From assembly GCF_023197165.1 (NCBI RefSeq), contig NZ_JALPRD010000018.1:1-64000 (forward strand): a stretch of 64,000 nucleotides of DNA, given 5' to 3'. The notes below the pieces were generated by a model. The model saw only the letters and a list, made by a program, of their open reading frames with translations. It ran no database searches and was not told the DNA's origin. A program made the position numbers and the translations under genes. The stretch is from Sphingopyxis sp. MSC1_008 (GTDB taxonomy: Bacteria; Pseudomonadota; Alphaproteobacteria; Sphingomonadales; Sphingomonadaceae). Shown here piece after piece: positions 15,315 through 25,364 of the stretch. Within the stretch, counting starts at the first letter, position 1. Each line of letters starts with the position of its first letter.

Positions 15315-18300
15315 ATGGGCAAGGGATGGCGCGCGCTGGCTACGGCATTGGCCGGCAAGGCAAAACTGGCGCTGATCCTGCCCCTCACGCTCGCGATGGC
15401 CGCGACCGCCGCCGACACCGTCCCGCAGGTTACGCTCGCGACCCCCGGCAGCTCGGGTACCGGCGACGGCACGATCACGCGCTTCACCCTGCGTTTTTCC
15501 GAAGACATGGTCCCGCTCGGCGATCCGCGCGCCCAGGCCCCGGCGACCAACGACTGCAAGCTCCCGTCAACCGGCCGCTGGGTCGACACGCGCACCTGGG
15601 TGCTCGAATTCGACAAGCCGCTCCCCGGCGGGCTCGCCTGCCATGTCGAGCTGCGCGACGGACTCAAGACCGCGCGCGGCGTCTCGGTCGCGGGCAACAG
15701 CCGCTTCGCGCTCGACACCGGCGGCCCCTCGGCGCGCGCCGTGCTCGCGGGCGGCATCACTGACGGGATCGAGGAGGACCAGATCTTCCTCGTCGCCACC
15801 AACGTCGCCGCCGACCGCGCCTCGGTCGGCCGTTTCGCCTATTGCGCGGTCGATGGCATCGGCGAGAAAATCCCGGTCGACGTCCTCCCGCGCGACACCG
15901 CGACGCAGATATTGACCGGCCTCGGCGACAATAATTGGTCGCGCCAGTCCTTCACATACGACGCCGGCCTGCCGCAGCGCTTCCCCGCCGCCGGCGCCGA
16001 CCGCGAAGCCGCACTCGACCGCATCGTCCCCGTCAAATGCCGCCGTCCGCTGCCCCCCGGCCGCGAGATGGCGCTCGTCTGGGACGCGCGCATTTCGCAA
16101 GCCGGCGTCCCCGGCCGCACCGCCGGCCGCGACCAGCGTTTCGACCATGATGTGCGCCCGGGCTTCACCGCGAAAATGTCTTGCAGCCGCATCAATCCGC
16201 AGGCGGGCTGCAACCCGATCAAGGATGTGACGCTCAGCTTCGCGTCGCCCGTGTCGCGCGAAACGATCCTCGCCGCGACGCTCAACACCGCCGACGGCAA
16301 GAAGCTGACGCCGAAGATCGACGACGACGACAAGAATGATGCCTGGCTGACGAGCGTCCGCTTCACCGGTCCGTTGCCGCAGAATGTCGACGCGACGCTC
16401 GTCCTCCCCGCCGACGTCACCGACCAGAGCGGCCGCAAGCTACAGAACCAGTCGAACTTCCCGCTGAAATTCCACATCGACCGCGCCCCGCCGCTCGTCA
16501 AATTCGCCGCCGAATTCGGTATCCTCGAAGCCGGCGAAGGCGGCGTGCTGCCCGTCACCGTGCGCGGGGTCGAAAGCTCGCTCGTCCAGGCGAACCTCAA
16601 AATGCCCGCGACCGCGCTCAAGGTCGGCGACGACGATGCCGCGATCGCGCGCTGGCTGAAACGCGTCGCCGACGCCGACGACACCGATTATCGCGAGGAA
16701 AAGAACGCCGCGGGCAAGGACGTCACCGTCAACTACACCGGCACCAAATCGGTGTTCGCGGATGCTCCCGCCGGCGGCGAACGCCGCGACATGCAGCTGT
16801 CGCCCGCCGCGGGCGGCAAGGAATTCGAGGTCGTCGGCATACCCCTGTCGGAAAAAGGCTTCCACGTCGTCGAGATCGCCAGCCCCGAACTCGGCGCCGC
16901 GCTGCTCGGCCGCAAATCGACGCGCTTTGTCGCGACCGCCGCGCTCGTCACCAATATGGCGGTGCATTTCAAATGGGGACGCGAGGGCTCGCTCGCGTGG
17001 GTGACGGCGCTCGACACCGGCCTCCCCGTTTCGGGCGCCGAAATCCGCGTCACCGACAGCTGCACCGGCCGCCTGCTCGCACGCGGCACCGCCGACAAGG
17101 CCGGCCGCCTCGCCTTCGCCGGCGGGCTGCCCCAGCCCGAAACCTACGCGAGCTGTGAGGAAACGCCCGACCCGTCGAAAAGCGAAGGCCATGCGCTGAT
17201 GGTCAGCGCGCGGTCGGGAGACGATTTCAGCTTCACCCTCACCGACTGGGGCAACGGCATCCGCCCCTATGACTTCGACCTCCCCTATGGCTGGTCGGAG
17301 CGCAACGACATCCTCCACACCGTCTTCGACCGCGCGCTCGTGAAGGCGGGCGAGACGGTGCATATGAAGCATCTTCTCCGCCGCCCCGTCGGCACCGGCT
17401 TCCGCGTCCCCGAGGCGCTGTCGGGCAAGCTTCGTCTCGTCCACCGCGGTTCGGACACCGAATTCGAAATGCCCTTCAGCATTGCCGCGACCGGCAGCGG
17501 CGAGACCGTCTGGAACGTCCCTGCGTCCGCCCCGATGGGCGATTATGAACTCGTCTTCGTCACCAAGGACAAGGATGGCGAGGACAAGACGATCTGGTCG
17601 GGCCAGTCGGTCAAGGTCGACGAATATCGCCTGCCGACGATGAAGGCGACGATCACCGGCCCGAAGACCGCGCTCGTCCGCCCCGCCGCCGTGCCGCTGT
17701 CCTTGTTCGTCGGCTATCTCTCGGGCGGCCCCGCGCCGAATATCCCGGTCGAACTGCGCACCAATTTCCGCTCGATCGGGTCGCCGCCCGAGGATTATAG
17801 GGATTGGGATTTCGACGGCCAGCCGGTGAAGGAAGGCGTCGTCCAGCTCGACGACAGCGGCGACGAACCCTCCGCCGAACTGCCGCTCGCACGCTCGGTG
17901 CCCTTGAAGCTCGACGCCAATGGCGCCGCGACGACGAGCGTCACGGTCGACCAGCCGATCACCGAACCGACGCTGATGGCGGCCGAAATGGATTATGAGG
18001 ACGCGAATGGCGAGACGCTGACGTCGAGCCGCCGCGTCACCCTTTACCCCTCGGCGGTCCGCCTCGGCGTCAAGACCGACGGCTGGCTGATGCGCGACAA
18101 TGATCTGCGCCTCAATTTCATCGCGCTGAACCTCGATGGCAAGCCGATCGCGGGTCAGCGTGTTCAGGTCGCGCTCTACAATCGCGAGATCATCACCGCG
18201 CGCCGGCGCCTGATCGGCGGCTTCTACGCCTATGACAACCAGATGCGCACGACGAAGCTCGATGCGACCTGCTCGGCGACGACCAACAAGCTCGGCCGCG

Positions 18301-21155
18301 CCAGCTGCGCGATGGCGCCGGGCATCTCGGGCGAGGTGACGGTCGTCGCGACGACGCTCGATGCCGACGGCAACGAAGCGCGCGCGGTGCGCTCGGTGTG
18401 GCTCGCGGGCGACGACGACTGGTGGTTCGGCGGCGACAATGGCGACCGCATGGACGTGATCGCCGAAAAGCCGCGCTACGCCGCGGGCGACACCGCGAGC
18501 TTCCAGGTCCGCATGCCGTTCCGCGAAGCGACCGCGCTGGTCACCGTCGAGCGCGAAGGCGTGCTGTCGAGCTTCGTCGTGCCGCTCAAGGGCACCAACC
18601 CGGTCGTGAAGGTCAAGCTGCCCGCGACCTACGCCCCCGACGTCTATGTCTCGGTGATGGCGGTGCGCGGCCGCGTGACGGGCGAGGAAAACTGGTTCCG
18701 CAAGATGAAACGCGCGGTCGGCTTCAAGATCGAGAATAGCGAGGGCGCGCCGCCGACCGCGCTCGTCGACCTTGCGAAACCAAGCTACCGCATGGGCATC
18801 GCGCGCATCAAGGTCGGCTGGGAAGGCCATCAGCTCGGCGTCAAGGTGAAGGCCGACAAGGAGAAATATTCGGTCCGCGAAACCGCAAAGGTCGCGATCG
18901 AGGTCAAGACCCCGGGCGGCAAGGCGCCGAAAAACGCCGACGTCGCTTTCGCCGCGGTCGATGAGGCGCTGCTCCAGCTCGCGCCCAACGAAAGCTGGCA
19001 GGTCATCGACGCGATGATGGGCGAACGCACGCTCGACGTGCTCACCTCGACCGCGCAGATGCAGGTCGTCGGCAAGCGTCACTATGGGCGCAAGGCGCTC
19101 GAACCCGGTGGTGGCGGTGGCGGCGATCTCTCGGGCCTGACCCGCGAGGACTTCCGCCCCGTCCTGCTGTGGAAGGGTAATGTCCCGCTCGACAGCAAGG
19201 GCCGCGCGAGCGTCGACGTACCGCTCAGCGACAATCTCTCGGGCTTCCGCCTCGTCGCGATCGCGACCGACGGATCGCAATATTTCGGCACCGGCGAAAC
19301 GACCGTCCGCACCGTACAGGATCTCGGCGTCTTCGCCGGCATGCCCAAACTGGTGCGCACCGGCGACACCTATGATGCGCGCTTCACGCTGCGTAACGGC
19401 ACCGATCAGCCGATGGAGGTCACCGCGACCCCGACGCTGTCGCCCGCCGTCGCGACCGCGCCGCCGCTCACCGTCACCATCCCCGCGGGGGGCGCGGTGC
19501 CGATCAGCTGGTCAATGACTGCCCCCGAACAAACCGGTCCGATCGAATGGACCGTCGACGCGGTCGCCAAGGGCGGCAAGGCCCGCGACCGCCTCGTCTT
19601 CGCGCAGACGGTCGAACCCGCGATCCCGGTCGAAACCTGGGCCGCCAGCCTGTTCCGCGTTGGCCCGAACACGACGCTGCCGATCGCGATCCCCGCGGGC
19701 GCACTGCCCGGCGGCTATGTCGACGTCGCGCTCGCCGGCACGCTCGCGCCGCCCTTGTCGGGGGTGCGCGATTATATGGCGATTTACCCGTACAACTGCT
19801 TCGAACAGTCGACCTCGCGCGCCGTCGCGCTCGGCGATGTCGGGCGCTGGCAGGCGCTCGCGGGGGCGATGCCGACCTATCTCGATGACGACGGGCTGCT
19901 GCGTTACTGGCCCAACGAACGGATGGAAGGGTCGATCGAACTCACTGCTTACGTCATGAGCGTGACCGCCGCGAACGGCTTCGCGATCCCCGAAGCGTCG
20001 AAGGCGAAGATGGTCAAGGCGCTGCAAGCGGTCGTCGAGGGGCGTCTGACGCGCAAGGGCTATGGCCCGTGGGATATCCGCCCCGTCCGCATCGCGGCCT
20101 TGGCGGCACTCGCCCGCAACAACGCGTCGAGCGCCAGCCTTGTCGCCGCGATCGACGTCGCGCCCATCGACATGGCCACCGGCACGCTCGCCGACTGGCT
20201 CGTCGCGATCGAAAAGACGCCGGGCGTGCGGGGCGCACCCGCGCTGCGCACCGCGGCCGAAGCCGAACTGCGCAAGCGTCTCGTCTACGAAGGCACGCGC
20301 CTCGACCTCGTCGATGACGCGCGCGCGCCCTGGTGGATGATGACCAGCGGCGACGAAATGGCGATCAAGGCGCTCGAAGCCGTACTCGGCCGCAAGGGCT
20401 GGGAAGACGATGCCGGCAAGCTGATGGTCGGCGTCGCGCAGCGCCAGCGCAAGGGCCATTGGGACACCACCCCCGCCAACGCATGGGGCGCGGTCACCGT
20501 CCGCCGTTTCGCCGACCTCTATCCGGCGAGCGCGATCACCGGCGTCACCAACATCGGCCTCGCGGGCGCCACCGCTTCGCAAAGCTGGCCGCTTCCCGCC
20601 GAGCCGGTCTCGCCGCTCCGCGTCGCGCTCGCCGCGGCAACAATGAGCCTGAAGCACGAAGGCACCGGAACGCCATGGGCCACCGTCAGCGTCAAGGCGG
20701 CGGTGCCACTGAAGGAACCGCTCAACGCGGGTTACCGGATCAAGCGCTCGGTCAGCATCGTCAAGGCGGCGAAGAAGGACCGGCTGACGCGCGGCGACGT
20801 GATCAAGGTGCGGATCGAGGTCGTCGCGGCCGCGGGCCGGACGTGGGTCGTCATCAACGATCCGATCGCGCCGGGCGCGACGATCGTCGGCAACCTCGGC
20901 GGCCAGTCTGACATGCTCGCGCAGCAGGCGGGCGGATCGGGCGCGCAGCCGAGCTATGTCGAGCGCGGCAAGGACAGCTGGCGCGGCTATTTCGGCTGGA
21001 TGCCCGCGGGCACCCATGCGGTCGAATATGTGGTTCGCTTGAACGGTTCGGGCCGCTTCACCCTGCCGCCGACGCGCGTCGAGGCGATGTATTCGCCCGC
21101 GATCCGCGGCCAATGGCCGAACGCTCCGCTGACGGTGGCGAGCGTCGGGCAGTGA
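15315..21155 (+). CDS. Bacterial alpha-2-macroglobulin family protein with thioester motif
   Basis: The 1946-residue periplasmic protein matches bacterial alpha-2-macroglobulins, which trap proteases that enter through a damaged envelope. It has an N-terminal signal peptide (ending AMAATAADT), MG-type beta domains, a bait-like region, an A2M central segment near residue 1280 (FRPVLLWKGNV), and the thioester motif CFEQ with Cys at residue 1495 in YPYNCFEQSTSR. The motif places it with the thioester-bearing (YfhM-type) group rather than the YfaS type. Unlike E. coli YfhM the signal lacks a lipobox Cys, so a soluble form is predicted. GGGGAG stands before ATG 15315. pbpC follows, the classic pairing. 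Confidence 0.92.
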   Translation: MGKGWRALATALAGKAKLALILPLTLAMAATAADTVPQVTLATPGSSGTGDGTITRFTLRFSEDMVPLGDPRAQAPATNDCKLPSTGRWVDTRTWVLEFDKPLPGGLACHVELRDGLKTARGVSVAGNSRFALDTGGPSARAVLAGGITDGIEEDQIFLVATNVAADRASVGRFAYCAVDGIGEKIPVDVLPRDTATQILTGLGDNNWSRQSFTYDAGLPQRFPAAGADREAALDRIVPVKCRRPLPPGREMALVWDARISQAGVPGRTAGRDQRFDHDVRPGFTAKMSCSRINPQAGCNPIKDVTLSFASPVSRETILAATLNTADGKKLTPKIDDDDKNDAWLTSVRFTGPLPQNVDATLVLPADVTDQSGRKLQNQSNFPLKFHIDRAPPLVKFAAEFGILEAGEGGVLPVTVRGVESSLVQANLKMPATALKVGDDDAAIARWLKRVADADDTDYREEKNAAGKDVTVNYTGTKSVFADAPAGGERRDMQLSPAAGGKEFEVVGIPLSEKGFHVVEIASPELGAALLGRKSTRFVATAALVTNMAVHFKWGREGSLAWVTALDTGLPVSGAEIRVTDSCTGRLLARGTADKAGRLAFAGGLPQPETYASCEETPDPSKSEGHALMVSARSGDDFSFTLTDWGNGIRPYDFDLPYGWSERNDILHTVFDRALVKAGETVHMKHLLRRPVGTGFRVPEALSGKLRLVHRGSDTEFEMPFSIAATGSGETVWNVPASAPMGDYELVFVTKDKDGEDKTIWSGQSVKVDEYRLPTMKATITGPKTALVRPAAVPLSLFVGYLSGGPAPNIPVELRTNFRSIGSPPEDYRDWDFDGQPVKEGVVQLDDSGDEPSAELPLARSVPLKLDANGAATTSVTVDQPITEPTLMAAEMDYEDANGETLTSSRRVTLYPSAVRLGVKTDGWLMRDNDLRLNFIALNLDGKPIAGQRVQVALYNREIITARRRLIGGFYAYDNQMRTTKLDATCSATTNKLGRASCAMAPGISGEVTVVATTLDADGNEARAVRSVWLAGDDDWWFGGDNGDRMDVIAEKPRYAAGDTASFQVRMPFREATALVTVEREGVLSSFVVPLKGTNPVVKVKLPATYAPDVYVSVMAVRGRVTGEENWFRKMKRAVGFKIENSEGAPPTALVDLAKPSYRMGIARIKVGWEGHQLGVKVKADKEKYSVRETAKVAIEVKTPGGKAPKNADVAFAAVDEALLQLAPNESWQVIDAMMGERTLDVLTSTAQMQVVGKRHYGRKALEPGGGGGGDLSGLTREDFRPVLLWKGNVPLDSKGRASVDVPLSDNLSGFRLVAIATDGSQYFGTGETTVRTVQDLGVFAGMPKLVRTGDTYDARFTLRNGTDQPMEVTATPTLSPAVATAPPLTVTIPAGGAVPISWSMTAPEQTGPIEWTVDAVAKGGKARDRLVFAQTVEPAIPVETWAASLFRVGPNTTLPIAIPAGALPGGYVDVALAGTLAPPLSGVRDYMAIYPYNCFEQSTSRAVALGDVGRWQALAGAMPTYLDDDGLLRYWPNERMEGSIELTAYVMSVTAANGFAIPEASKAKMVKALQAVVEGRLTRKGYGPWDIRPVRIAALAALARNNASSASLVAAIDVAPIDMATGTLADWLVAIEKTPGVRGAPALRTAAEAELRKRLVYEGTRLDLVDDARAPWWMMTSGDEMAIKALEAVLGRKGWEDDAGKLMVGVAQRQRKGHWDTTPANAWGAVTVRRFADLYPASAITGVTNIGLAGATASQSWPLPAEPVSPLRVALAAATMSLKHEGTGTPWATVSVKAAVPLKEPLNAGYRIKRSVSIVKAAKKDRLTRGDVIKVRIEVVAAAGRTWVVINDPIAPGATIVGNLGGQSDMLAQQAGGSGAQPSYVERGKDSWRGYFGWMPAGTHAVEYVVRLNGSGRFTLPPTRVEAMYSPAIRGQWPNAPLTVASVGQ

Positions 21156-21179
21156 GCGAGAACTGGCACTCCTTTACCC

Positions 21180-21284
21180 TCGTCACCCTGAACTTGTTTC
21201 AGGGTCCGTGGCCTGCCTTCGCCGTCCGCGCTGCGTTGAAGGCACCCTCAGGTCATGGATGCTGAAACGAGTTCAGCATGACGA
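21180..21284. repeat. Composite palindromic repeat supplying the pbpC start
   Basis: Two hairpins face each other. The left one lies at 21182-21207 (CCCTGAA...TTCAGGG) and the right one at 21258-21283 (ATGCTGAA...TTCAGCAT). The family sequence is CCCTGAAC-type rather than the CCGGGCTTGACCCGGG type. The start codon of pbpC at 21278 lies inside the right hairpin. Confidence 0.75.
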
Positions 21285-23452
21285 GTTTATCGGAGACGGT
21301 TGAAGGCAGCGAGCCGCCCGGCAAACGCAGCTGGCGCGACGCGCTGGCTTGGCTCGCCCTCGCCCTGCTCATCCTCACCACGGCCGCCCACCTTCTCACC
21401 CGCCCACCCGCGATGCCCGCCTTCGACAAGGAGCGCGCCAAATGGCAGCCAAGCGAAGCCTGGCTCTACGATCGCGACGGCCATCTGCTCGACAGCGAGC
21501 GCGTCAATTTCGATCGCCGCCGCCTCGCATGGGTGCCCCTGAAAGACATCAGCCCCGCCGTCCGCACCGCCGTCGTACAAAGCGAGGATCGCCGCTTCTG
21601 GTCGCACGGCGGGGTCGACTGGCTCGCGATCGCCAGCACGGTCCGCGCGCGCCTGACGATGGGGGGGACCGGCGACCGCTCGCGCGGCGCCTCGACGCTG
21701 CCGATGCAGCTCGCCGCCTTCCTCGACCCCAGCCTTGCCCAGCCGGGCAAGCGCGACTGGCGGACCAAGATCCGTCAGATGCGCGCCGGGCAGGCGCTCG
21801 CCGCGAGTTGGTCGCACGAGCAGATGCTCGAGGCTTATTTCAACCTCCTCCCCTTGCGCGGCGAAGCGCAGGGCATCGGCGCGGGCGCGCAAAGCCTGTT
21901 CGGCAAGAAACCCGCAGAGCTCAATCGCACCGACGCCGCGCTCTTCGCCGGGCTCCTTCCCAATCCCGCCGCGGGCGCCGAAGCTCTCGGCCGTCGCGCG
22001 TGCCGGATCGCACAGGCAAGCGACTGCACCGCGATCCGCGCCGCCGCCGCGACCCTCGTCTCGGGCGAGCATGCCGCGCGCTTCGACCCCGCGCTCGCCC
22101 CCCACCTTGCCGTCCGTCTGCTCGACCAGCCCGGCAAACGCGTCAAAACCACGATCGACCGCCGCATCCAGACCGCCGCGATCGTCGCGCTGCGCCGCCA
22201 GCTCGCCGGCCTCGGTTCGGGCCGCGTCCGCGACGGCGCGGTCGTCGTGCTCGACAATGCCACCGGCGAAGTGCTCGCCTATGTCGGCGGCGTCGGTCTC
22301 AAATCGACCGCATCGCAAGTCGACGGCGCCAACGCGCCGCGCCAGGCGGGCTCAACCCTCAAGCCGCACCTCTACGCGCAGGTGATCGAGCATGGCTGGC
22401 TCACCGCCGCGTCGATCCTCGACGACAGCCCGGTCCAGCTCGACACCGCCTCGGGGCTATACGTTCCCAAAAACTACGATCACAGCTTCAAGGGCCCCGT
22501 CAGCGTCCGCCACGCGCTCGCCAGTTCGCTCAACGTCCCCGCCGTCCGCGCGCTCGTCATCGACGACGTCCAGCAATTCCGCGACCGCCTCTGGGCCCTC
22601 GGCTACCATAGCCTCGTCGAGGACGGCGAATATTACGGCTTCAGCCTCGCACTCGGCTCGGCCGAAGTTTCGCTGGTTGAACAAGCCAACGCCTTCAGAA
22701 CATTTGCAAATATGGGAAAATGGTCCCCCGCCCACTTCGTCGATATGCGCAACGATCGAGAAGTTCCGCGCCAGATCGTCAACCCCGCCGCCGCCTTCAT
22801 CGTCGGCGACATTCTCGCCGACGCCTCCGCCCGCACCGACGCCTTCGGCGCCGACAGCGCGCTCCGCCTCCCCTTCTGGGCCGCGGCCAAGACCGGCACC
22901 TCGAAAGGCATGCGCGACAATTGGTGCATCGGCTGGTCCGATCGCTTCACCGTCGCCGTCTGGGTCGGCAATCTCGAGGGAGATTCGATGCGCGCCGTCT
23001 CGGGCACCTCGGGCGCCGCGCCGGTGTGGCGCGACGTGATGATGGCGCTCCACGCGGGCAGCCCCGGCAAGCCGCCTACAATGCCTGAAGGGGTCGAGGC
23101 GCGCCAGATTACGCTGCCCGGCACCCGCGAACCCCCGCGCCGCGAATATTTCCTGACCGGCACCGCGCAAACCGAAATGGCCGCCGCGCCGCAGGCCGCA
23201 CGCCGCCCACGCATCACCAGCCCGGTCAGCGGCAGCGTCTATGCGCTCGATCCCGACATCCCGATCGACCGCCAGCGGCTGGCGGTCATAGTCAGCGGAT
23301 CGGTCGCGGGATACCGCCTGATCCTCGACAAGAAAGCGCTCGGCGATGCCGATGCGGGGCAGCAAATCCTGCCGCGCCCCGGTGCCCATATGCTGACGCT
23401 GGTTGATCCAGGCGGCCGAATGATTGACCGAGTGCGCTTTACCGTACGGTAA
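21278..23452 (+). CDS. pbpC: Penicillin-binding protein 1C
   Basis: The 724-residue bifunctional peptidoglycan synthase is anchored by one N-terminal helix (ALAWLALALLILTTAAHLL). The glycosyltransferase domain has EDRRFWSHGGVDW and GASTLPMQLA. The transpeptidase domain has AGSTLKPH (catalytic Ser in STLK), SSLN and KTGTSKGM. The C-terminal PBP1C-specific domain (about residues 630-724) ends with DRVRFTVR. All catalytic motifs are intact. It follows the alpha-2-macroglobulin gene, as in many proteobacteria, suggesting repair of wall damage alongside protease trapping. The start ATG lies inside a palindromic repeat, with only a weak GAG before it. Confidence 0.92.
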   Translation: MTSLSETVEGSEPPGKRSWRDALAWLALALLILTTAAHLLTRPPAMPAFDKERAKWQPSEAWLYDRDGHLLDSERVNFDRRRLAWVPLKDISPAVRTAVVQSEDRRFWSHGGVDWLAIASTVRARLTMGGTGDRSRGASTLPMQLAAFLDPSLAQPGKRDWRTKIRQMRAGQALAASWSHEQMLEAYFNLLPLRGEAQGIGAGAQSLFGKKPAELNRTDAALFAGLLPNPAAGAEALGRRACRIAQASDCTAIRAAAATLVSGEHAARFDPALAPHLAVRLLDQPGKRVKTTIDRRIQTAAIVALRRQLAGLGSGRVRDGAVVVLDNATGEVLAYVGGVGLKSTASQVDGANAPRQAGSTLKPHLYAQVIEHGWLTAASILDDSPVQLDTASGLYVPKNYDHSFKGPVSVRHALASSLNVPAVRALVIDDVQQFRDRLWALGYHSLVEDGEYYGFSLALGSAEVSLVEQANAFRTFANMGKWSPAHFVDMRNDREVPRQIVNPAAAFIVGDILADASARTDAFGADSALRLPFWAAAKTGTSKGMRDNWCIGWSDRFTVAVWVGNLEGDSMRAVSGTSGAAPVWRDVMMALHAGSPGKPPTMPEGVEARQITLPGTREPPRREYFLTGTAQTEMAAAPQAARRPRITSPVSGSVYALDPDIPIDRQRLAVIVSGSVAGYRLILDKKALGDADAGQQILPRPGAHMLTLVDPGGRMIDRVRFTVR

Positions 23453-23576
23453 GCGGCCTTGGTCCCCGTCGAATCCAGCGCTGGCCCCATGAAATTAAGT
23501 TGCGCTGACGCGTGGAGCGGCTAGTCTGCCCCGCCATGAGACGGGCGGCAGCTCAGCCGCTCCAAAGGGGAAGAAC

Positions 23577-25115
23577 ATGCTATTTGACCGCGTAAAGCCG
23601 TTGGATGCCATTTTGGCGACAGCGGAAAAAAAGTCGCTTACGCGCACGCTCGGCGCCTTTCAGCTCACCATGCTGGGGATCGGCGCCGTCATCGGGACCG
23701 GGATTTTCGTGCTGACCGCCGAGGCCGCGCAAAAGGCCGGCCCGGGCATGATGATCAGCTTCATCATCGCCGGCTTCGTCTGCGCTTTCGCGGCGCTCTG
23801 CTACGCCGAAATGGCCTCGATGGTTCCCGTCTCGGGCTCGGCCTACACCTATAGCTACGCCGTGATGGGCGAACTGATCGCCTGGATGGTCGGCTGGGCG
23901 CTGATCCTCGAATATGCGGTCGCGGCGGGCGCGGTTTCGGTCGGCTGGTCGGGTTATGTGGTCGGGCTGATCGAACATGCGTTCAGCATAGACATACCTT
24001 CGGCATGGGTGCTCGGGCCGTTCGACGGCGGGATGATCAACCTGCCGGCGATGTTCATCGCGGGCGTCGTGACCATGCTGCTCGTGATCGGCACGCGCGA
24101 ATCGGCGACGATCAACGCGATCCTCGTCGTCATCAAGGTGCTGGCGCTGACGCTCTTCATCATCCTCGCGGTTCCCGTGATGAACATGGAGAATTTCGAA
24201 CCCTTCGCGCCGCTCGGCTTCGGCGGTATCGGCGCCGCCGCGGCGTCGATCTTCTTCGCTTATGTCGGTTTCGACGCGGTCTCGACCGCGGCGGAAGAAA
24301 CCAAGAATCCGCAGCGCAACATGCCGATCGGCCTGATCGGCAGCCTCGCGATCTGTACCATCTTCTACCTGCTCGTCGCCGCTGGCGTCATCGGCTCGGT
24401 CGGCGCACAACCGGTCGGCATCGATGCTGCTGGCGCCCATGCGCTCGAACCCGGCAGCCGCGAACTCGCCGCCGCCTGCGGTGCGATCGGTGATCAGGCG
24501 GTGGTCTGCTCGAAGGAAGCGCTGGCATGGACGCTACGTGAAATCGGCTGGCCGCAGGTCGGCAATCTCATCGGCCTCGCCGCCGGCCTCGCTTTGCCGT
24601 CGGTCATCCTGATGATGATGTTCGGCCAGACCCGCATCTTCTTCGTCATGAGCCGCGACGGTCTGCTGCCGCAGGCCTTCTCGAAGATCCACCCGAAGTT
24701 CAACACGCCGCACGTGATCACGATCATCACCGGCATCGCGGTGGCGCTGTTCGCCGCCTTCTTCCCTGTCGGGCAGCTGGCGAACATCTCGAACTCGGGC
24801 ACGCTCTTCGCCTTTGCCGCCGTGTCGATCGCGGTGATGGTGATCCGCAAGACCGACCCGGGCCGTCACCGTCCGTTCAAAACGCCGCTGATCTACCTCA
24901 CGGCGCCGATCGCGATCGCGGGCTGCCTGTATCTCTTCTTCAACCTCGACCAGAAGAGCATCAACCTCTTCCTGATCTGGGCTGGTATCGGCCTAGTCGT
25001 CTACTTCGCTTACAGCCGCTCGCGCAGCCATGTGGGTCAAGGCCATATCGAGGTGCACGAAGACGACCCGGACGCACCGCCGCCGCCGGTCCCGCCGGCA
25101 CCGTCGTTCAGCTGA
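23577..25115 (+). CDS. APC-family amino acid permease
   Basis: The 512-residue protein has about twelve membrane helices of the cationic-amino-acid-transporter type within the APC superfamily. Landmarks are LGAFQLTMLGIGAVIGTGIFVLTA in the first helix, SGSAYTYSYAVMGELIAWMVGW, and FFAYVGFDAVSTAAEETKNP. The C-terminal tail carries an acidic stretch then PPPPVPPAP. The probable role is uptake of amino acids by proton symport. AAAGGGGAAG precedes the ATG and a strong terminator follows, so it is likely a single-gene unit. Confidence 0.9.
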   Translation: MLFDRVKPLDAILATAEKKSLTRTLGAFQLTMLGIGAVIGTGIFVLTAEAAQKAGPGMMISFIIAGFVCAFAALCYAEMASMVPVSGSAYTYSYAVMGELIAWMVGWALILEYAVAAGAVSVGWSGYVVGLIEHAFSIDIPSAWVLGPFDGGMINLPAMFIAGVVTMLLVIGTRESATINAILVVIKVLALTLFIILAVPVMNMENFEPFAPLGFGGIGAAAASIFFAYVGFDAVSTAAEETKNPQRNMPIGLIGSLAICTIFYLLVAAGVIGSVGAQPVGIDAAGAHALEPGSRELAAACGAIGDQAVVCSKEALAWTLREIGWPQVGNLIGLAAGLALPSVILMMMFGQTRIFFVMSRDGLLPQAFSKIHPKFNTPHVITIITGIAVALFAAFFPVGQLANISNSGTLFAFAAVSIAVMVIRKTDPGRHRPFKTPLIYLTAPIAIAGCLYLFFNLDQKSINLFLIWAGIGLVVYFAYSRSRSHVGQGHIEVHEDDPDAPPPPVPPAPSFS

Positions 25116-25133
25116 CGGTTCGAATGATGTTAA

Positions 25134-25165
25134 GGGAAAGGGGGCTTCGGCTCCCTTTCTTTTTG
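25134..25165 (+). terminator. Rho-independent terminator of the APC permease gene
   Basis: GAAAGGGGGC-TTCG-GCTCCCTTTC forms a hairpin with a UUCG loop, followed by CTTTTT. It begins 19 bases after the permease stop. Confidence 0.85.
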
Positions 25166-25218
25166 GCAGGTATATCGAAACGGTCCGCATCCGCTTTCGA
25201 CCGAAAGCTGCCTATCAA

Positions 25219-25297
25219 TCATCGTCATCCGGGCTTGACCCGGGACCCGCCTTTTTCTTCAAGAAGGCAGACCCCGGATCACGTCCGGGGTGACGGA
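25219..25297. repeat. Composite palindromic repeat (CCGGGCTTGACCCGGG type)
   Basis: Two facing palindromes lie between the APC permease terminator and the MFS gene stop. The left is GTCATCCGGGCTTGACCCGGG and the right is CCCCGGATCACGTCCGGGGTGAC. They flank a C/T-rich then AAGAAGG core. The same family recurs at 48.6 and 63.3 kb. Confidence 0.8.
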
Positions 25298-25364
25298 AGT
25301 GGATGATTGAAAGGCGCTACCCACGCCAAAGCGGACGACCAACGACCGCAAGCCGATACGGCCG

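Noticed and set aside
16440..19280. 946-codon open frame antisense to the alpha-2-macroglobulin gene
   Set aside because: Composition is Arg/Asp/Ala-rich with no recognisable domain, and it mirrors the GC-third-position bias of the sense gene. Long antisense frames are expected at this GC content.
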